Source: Fomes fomentarius (lineage: Eukaryota; Basidiomycota; Agaricomycetes; Polyporales; Polyporaceae). Taken from it: a DNA stretch of 64,000 bases. The stretch lies in NCBI GenBank assembly GCA_022606135.1, contig JABYQN010000004.1, forward strand, positions 744,001 through 808,000, read 5' to 3'. Shown here piece by piece: positions 58,242 through 64,000 of this stretch (the first letter of the stretch is position 1; each line of letters begins with the position of its first letter). The notes under the pieces were generated by a model. It worked only from the letters and a program-made list of their open reading frames with translations. It searched no databases and was not told the origin of the DNA. The position numbers were made by a program, and so were the translations under genes.

Positions 58242-61141
58242 ATGGCTCCCGTTGCTACCGAGAACACCCAGGACGCCGTCAAGGGCCCCGTCAAGCCCGC
58301 TGCTCAGGCCACGCAGCTCTTCAACCCGTTCTACTCCCCGCCCGTCGAGAAGGACGGGAGCGACGAAGATTACAAGTACGCGCAGTACAAGGTACGTTGG
58401 TATCCACATTTTCGTATGCTCCTGCGTGTTTCATACTGGCACATCCGCGATGCGTTCGTTGGTGCTGATTGCGTTACATCTTAGCCCCGTTTTCCCGACG
58501 TCAAGTGGGCTCCTCTGACCGAGTTCCCGGTCAAGGATCGCGCGCACCTTGCCGACCCCGAGAAGAAGAGCTTGTTGTCCGCGGCGTCGCAAGTGACACA
58601 CCTTACGCCTGCGATCGGAACTGAGATCTTGGGCATCGACCTGCGACAGCTCTCTGATACCCAGAAGGACGAGCTGTACGTGTCTGTCCGTCTTCAATCT
58701 CCACCATCTGTCTCACCATGGTACGCTGTGTGACTTATTCCTGCGGCAATTGTTAGGGCATTGCTTATTGCGGAGCGCGGAGTGGTTTGTAAGTCGTTCA
58801 TATGGACGTTGACATTTCGTTTCGATTGATTGATTCATCATCTGTCGCACCCTACCAGTCTTCCGCGATCAGGAAATTAGCATCGAGGAGCAGCTCGAGC
58901 TCGCACGTCACTACGGACCTCTCCACAAGCACGCGACGACCCCGGTCCCACGGCAGCCCGGCCTGGAGGAGGTCCACGGTACGTTCTCTTGCTCGGCCCC
59001 AGTAGTGCTCGCAGAACCAAACCTTCCCGCCCAGTCGTCTACACCGATGGCTCCCGCCGGCCCGATCCCAGCGCGTTCGCTAAGATCGACCTGTGGCACT
59101 CGGACGTGTCGTACGAACTCCAGCCTCCGAGCACGACCTCCCTCAAGCTGATCACGGGTCCGCCTTACGGCGGCGACACGCTCTGGAGCTCCGGGTGCGT
59201 CCACCTGTTCCGATGGGATCTCCTCCCACGTCGTGCTGTGGGTTCTGCACGTCTGTCTGCTGACACGATTCCCGCATTAGCTACGCACTCTACTCTTCGT
59301 TCAGCCCTGGGTTCCAGAAGTACCTCGAGGGCCTGACTGCCGTGCACAGCGCGGTCGCCCAAGCAGACGGCGCGCGCGCTGCGGGTCAGACTGTGCGCCG
59401 CGAGCCCGTCGAGACCGTCCACCCCATAGTGCGCGTGCACCCGGTCACCGGATGGAAGGCGGTCTACGTGAACCCTGGTGAGTGACCGCACGCACGGATG
59501 TATCTTCGCCTTCTGTTCCACGCGTTTGGGATATATCGGTGTTCTGCGAGTCGTATGACGTCGATCTGACACGGCCTGACAGGCTTCACGCGCCGCATCA
59601 TCGGCGTGCCCAAGGCGGAGAGCGACGCTATTCTGAGTCTGCTCTTCCATCAGATTTCGTGAGTGTGGTTGTCCATCTGTATCTTTCCTTTGCTCTGCTC
59701 GTGGTTCGTGGTTCGTGGCTCGCAGCCCGTTGTCCGCGTTCGCGGAGTTTGTATGCTCCAGTGCGGTGGACATGAAGCCTTGCGTGCGGGGCATGGTTCG
59801 GGGGTACAGCTTCGGGTGTGTTCGCGGCAGCGTGTTTCTGCGGTTGTTGCTGTTCATGCTACTGCGCACACGCCTTGTTGCGTGCTGTTCCGTCGCTTCT
59901 CGTCCTCGTCGTTTCTTTCCGTCTTTCCGAGCGTGGTATAGATACCATGCCGAGAGCCGTTGCGGGGACGAGGATGAGATTGTCTACGGATGGATAGTCA
60001 GTGCGTGGGATGTCGGAGCACGTTCCTACTGCGTACTGGTCCCATGGTGGTAACGAGATCCATCCGCGCCGCCGGGTGCAGTGCCATGGGTAGAGTTCAG
60101 TAGAGTTCAGCCTCTCCAGTTGGTCACCTGCTTGCGTGCGCCCATCACGATCCACTGTGTTCGGAAGTTTGCTGCAATTGCGGTCGAAACTTCAAACCAA
60201 AACCTTCGCGCCCGCCGAAAGAACGTCCGCTCACTCGGGGGCGTTTGTCAGTGACAACCCAGACTTCCAGGTCCGCTTCCGGTGGCAGCCCAACTCGATT
60301 GCGATTTGGGATAACAGGGTGAGTGCGATCAGTCCTTCTGCTCCTGCTCCTGCTTCTCCTTCCCTTTGTTTTCCCATTCTGCCACTCGCGTCATCCCGCT
60401 GTTCCCTCACACGCACGCGTTCTTCTTTCCTTCCTTACCGTCCATCTGCCTCATCTACCGAACCCGCCGGCCTCCCATGTTTCGTCCTCCATCCTTCCAT
60501 GCGTATTACGCTCACGTCCATCTGCCATCTGCCATCTGCCCTCCCACTTCTGCCTTCCATCTCTCCCTCGAGCTCGTCACTCATCGCGCTCTTCCCCTCT
60601 CAATCTCCATACCATGCCCGCCACGCTACGCCATCTGCCCCCGTGCGGACGGGTGCACGACACGCACACCATCACCGATCTCCCTCCCTCACATCTCCCC
60701 CATCTCCCGTCCCCATCTCCCCTCGCTCCTCGGTCGCTGACTCACCCCGCCTGACACCCGCGCACCCCGCGACTCCTCTTTTTCCTTGTTTTGTCCTTAC
60801 GTCCTTCGTCCTTCTGGCGTCTTACTTCTTGCTTCTTGCTTCCCGCCTTACCTCATTGACTGACTGACTGACTGACTGACTGACTGACTGCACTCTACTC
60901 TACTCCCTCTCTCTCACACGGAGAACAGATCGTGACGCACTCGGCGACGTTCGACTTCTTCCCGCACCGCCGGCACGCGCTGCGCGCGACGCCGCACGGC
61001 GAGCGCCCCCTGTCCGTCGCGGACTACGAAGCGCAGACGGGCAAGACCGCGCGGGACTGGCAGCTCGACCATTGGGCGCAGCTCGGCATCGAGGCCGCGC
61101 CCGCCTCGAGCGGGAAGGGTCCGCGCGGATACAACGACTGA
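58242..61141 (+). CDS. TauD/TfdA-family Fe(II)/2-oxoglutarate dioxygenase (sulfonate/taurine type)
   Basis: Members hydroxylate taurine, other sulfonates or related compounds next to the sulfur, releasing sulfite. The ATG at 58242 (MAPVATENTQDAVKGPVKPA) is followed by YKYAQYK|PRFPDVKWAPLTEF, THLTPAIGTEILGIDLRQLS and ERGVVF|FRDQEISIEEQLEL then ARHYGPLHKHATTP. The iron ligands are His and Asp of DLWHSDVSYELQPPSTTSLK and the later His of RIVTHSATFDFFPHRRHALR, whose last Arg binds 2-oxoglutarate. In between lie GFTRRIIGVPKAESDAILSL and NPDFQVRFRWQPNSIAIWDN. The end is EAAPASSGKGPRGYND at 61141. Two introns are very long for this genome, about 59659-60250 and 60319-60928; the second contains a (TGAC)n run. 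Confidence 0.9.
60857..60890 (+). repeat. (TGAC)n microsatellite in an intron
   Basis: Eight and a half uninterrupted TGAC units near the 3' end of the last intron of the dioxygenase gene, followed by a pyrimidine-rich stretch before the acceptor. Likely length-polymorphic. Confidence 0.9.
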
Positions 61142-62056
61142 GAGAGCGCGGTGTGAGGGATATGTTTGGGAATTCGCGCGCGCGCTCCCAGCCGGCCATG
61201 GTGACGCTGTACAAAGTTCGGCTTCGAGTGCGCATTCGCGGGATGACGGTGTAGCTCTAGATTGATGTGCAACAACTCGAAGGATGCATATATATTGATG
61301 GATGTAGCTGTTGTTGTAGTTGTAGCTGTAGTTTTGCGAGCAAACACTTGGCCTATACGACATATACGTACACTCAGTAATTTACTGAGTACTCAACGAC
61401 GATGGCATCGGGAGAAAGCGGGCGCGTCGAGAGGATCATGGATCATGGTGATCGCCGCCGTTATCATGATTCCCCCGCTGCGAAGATCGTCTCGATCGAT
61501 CCCGTCACAGATGCGCGATTGCGGGCCCTGGCGATGGAAAGTGTCATCATCGCACATCGCTCATCGCACACATCCTATCGCCCCGCGCCGATGAATCAGC
61601 AGATCCCTCCCGCCCTTCAGATCCCTCCACTCTCTTACTCCACTTTACGGCTCCAGGCGGGGCGGGGCGCGAGATGGTGAGATGGAGGTGGAACATCGAC
61701 TTCGGCGGATTGCAAGATCCAGTTATTATTTGGTACTCATACTGGTATACATACAGATTGCAACACGCAAAACATTACGACGGAGCCTTCTAAGACATGA
61801 GGCACACAACATTAAAAAACGACACGGACACATGTCTCTCATACTACACGACGACAAACCGTGCGCATCAACGCTGCACGGCGCAAAGCACGGAACGGAG
61901 AGGCCAAAGGTCTACGGTTGTATATACATATATACAAGTCAGGGCAGGGCAGGGCAGTGCGAGATCGGACATGCACGATCCACGAGCTGGCGACGCGAGT
62001 TGCAGATCCCGTCTTCAGACGCACGATATTGGCCATCTTGCGTCTGACATCGTAGA
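61142..62056. other. Convergent 3' spacer
   Basis: About 0.9 kb between the stop codons of the dioxygenase (plus) and the GATA factor (minus). A short AGGGC repeat is near 61940. No gene supported. Confidence 0.45.
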
Positions 62057-64000
62057 TCATTGCGGCGACGCGCGCGCATGCGATGGAGGATGCGATGCGC
62101 GCACGTACGACTGGGGCTCTGCGTTGTATCCACCGCGCTCTGACGGCGCCAGCCATGGAGGTGGCGGAACGGGTGCACCACTCGCGCTGTGCGGCCCAGA
62201 GGCCGAAGGATGAGGTGGCAGCATCTGGTGTGCCTGCCCTCCGGACCCTCCATGTCCGTTCACCGGCATAAGCTGGTACGGACCAGGGTGGGGCGGGGGA
62301 GGTCCGGATGCATGCATCGCAACCTGCTTCGGCTGCTCGTACGGCGACTGTGGCGGTTGCGCCTGGTGCGCCTGAGGGTGCGATGGAGGCTGTGGCGATT
62401 CTGCACCTTGATCACTGCCGGAAGCCCCACCGCCCCCTCCTCGCGCGGACGCTGTCGACGCACGCAACATCTGCAGGTCGATCGGAGGCGCTTTGCCATT
62501 CGCGTCCAGGGTCTTGTCGCGTTTGCGCATCAGCTTCGCATAGTCTACACAACACCACAGTCAATTACCGGGGCGAATGCTACTGAGAAAACTACGTACG
62601 CAAGCCGCATGCGTTGCACAACGTTCGCGCACCGTCAGGTCCCCGTCGCCACTCAGGAGTCTCACGGATATTACATGAGTGGCATTTTCCGGGCGGGGTA
62701 GCTCGCTGGACATGGAAGCTACATCAGCCTGGGACCTCGCTGAGGAGGCAGTGCGGCACTCACACTGCGCTTTCGGTACTTGTTCTTTTGCTGCCCAGGT
62801 ACAGCACCTCCGTTGCTCGACTGACGCTTGTTCCGGATGATCTGCATGTCCGCCTCAGCCGTGGACTGTACCTGTTGATCGAGGTATGGGGAATGCATGG
62901 GAGTCTATTGTTGAGAATCAAAAAGGCACCAAGACAACTGTGGCGCAGAACTCACATCGTAGCCATTTGGACCGGCCGGCTCTCCTTCACGAGCCATATC
63001 TTCCCAGGGCCTTTTGGGCGGACGAGCATGCTCATCCGCAGGATTGGCTGTAGCGTTGAAAGTATCCCTGTGCGAAACGTCCTCCCCCGTGTCCAACCGA
63101 CGCAACTCCTCGAGGAGGTGAACGACTACAGAAGCATGATGGTTCATCTCTTCAATCTCCGGAGGCGAAGGTGTGACATGGGGTTGCGTGCCCGCCATCG
63201 AAGCTGTCGAGGAGTCAGCGTGTTAGAACATGCCATATCCACACCGACACGCACCATAGTGATGAGCAAAACCGTACAGCACTGAGCAATGCTTGACGAT
63301 CTACGACCTCGCAGTTGATACATGTCTTACAATTCATCGGTGAAAATGCAGACCCTTACCTCAGCGATCACATTCTGCCGGCGGTTCGCCCGTTCTGGGT
63401 CTGCTGGACTAAGCACACTAGCCTTCGTCTCGACATTAGCCGGAACTAGCGGCATAGTGCGCGCATAGCCGTTGAATTGCTGAAGTGGGGTTGGTGCAGG
63501 CTGGTGAGCAGGCGGTGGCTGATGAGCGGGTTGATGTTGAGCAGGAGGAGGATGTTGGGCGGGTGCATGCTGCGGGGCGTGTTGCGGCTGAGGTGGTGGG
63601 GGATGTGGTGCGGAAGAATGCTGCTGCCAGTGCTCGGCAGGAGGCGGTTGCGGTGGGTAAGGACTAGGCGGGGGCTGCGTTTGGTGATGAGATGACGGCG
63701 GTGGCGGCGGAGGCATGGTAGTGTAATGTCTCTGGACTGCCTGAGGTGGAGGGTACTGCCCATACCCATGTGGAGGTGGATGAGCGAACTGAGGATGTTG
63801 CTGAGGATGGTCTTGGGACGGGACAGCCTGCGGAGGAGGCTGGTGGTATCCCTGCGGGGGATGTTGTGAGGGATATGGCGGATATGGTGTCTACAAGGAC
63901 CAGATCGAGCGAAAACATGAAATCGACAATCGGTGTGAATCACAATAAGTTAGCGCGATCATGTGTAAACGCGCTTTCACGGGAGAACCTAAGCTTACGT
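62057..64000 (-). CDS. NsdD-type GATA transcription factor, 5' end beyond window
   Basis: GATA factors of the NsdD/SUB-1 class control sexual development and light-linked differentiation in fungi. The first exon seen (63890 downward) is Pro/Gln/His rich ([17 protein letters not shown], many HPPP and QHAP units); GTAAGC at the right edge shows that the 5' exon is outside. After [20 protein letters not shown] come [20 protein letters not shown] then [20 protein letters not shown] and [13 protein letters not shown], a helical region placed as in NsdD relatives. The finger is spliced from three exons: [20 protein letters not shown] then [19 protein letters not shown], a C-X2-C-X18-C-X2-C type IV finger with the 'HYAKL' ending of NsdD. 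The tail is Gly/Pro/His rich and ends at 62057. Confidence 0.88.

Noticed and set aside
1..64000. CRISPR arrays, rRNA genes or bacterial operon signals
   Set aside because: None seen. Spliceosomal introns and gene content show nuclear fungal DNA.

Overview
This is a nuclear segment of a filamentous basidiomycete, most likely an Agaricomycete. Genes are dense and rich in 50-70 nt introns with GTRNGT donors and short (C/T)AG acceptors, GC content is moderate, and the set mixes universal fungal housekeeping genes (MIC60, ATG15, NUP49, GUA1, XRN1, a PMP47-type peroxisomal carrier) with families expanded in mushrooms (an F-box-like family, UstYa-like proteins, proline iminopeptidase-like hydrolases, unknown paralogues). 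Exon joins were made by reading splice signals by eye; outer coordinates are firm where an ATG and a stop are named and approximate otherwise.

Layout. 0-6.1 kb: end of an unknown minus-strand gene, an unknown coiled-coil protein, MIC60, and the autophagic lipase ATG15. 6.6-15.7 kb: four minus-strand members of one unrecognised protein family, interrupted by a 466 bp foldback element with nearly identical arms and by the PMP47-like carrier. 16.4-18.8 kb: an arrestin-fold protein. 18.8-25.3 kb: a 6.5 kb stretch with no convincing gene but several perfect hairpins. 25.3-30.5 kb: NUP49, then two broken genes, an F-box-like relic and a glutathione S-transferase with an in-frame TAG. 31.7-43.5 kb: proline iminopeptidase-like hydrolase, GUA1, a second and secreted hydrolase, a convergent pair of UstYa-like (DUF3328) proteins, a 44-residue secreted peptide, a single-pass membrane protein and a GNAT acetyltransferase. 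43.9-53.9 kb: XRN1, a third hydrolase paralogue, a 389 bp CACTA-like MITE and a seven-helix membrane protein. 54.9-64 kb: an alpha/beta hydrolase, a METTL21-type methyltransferase, a TauD/TfdA dioxygenase with very long introns, and a GATA factor of the NsdD type running off the right edge.

The most interesting neighbourhood is 35.5-43.5 kb. Two UstYa-like proteins, a secreted peptidase divergent from one of them, a tiny secreted two-cysteine peptide and an N-acetyltransferase lie together. UstYa proteins act in fungal ribosomal peptide (dikaritin/ustiloxin type) pathways, so this could be a small unlinked-to-known peptide-modification locus. That is inference: the peptide has no repeated core and no Kex2 dibasic sites.
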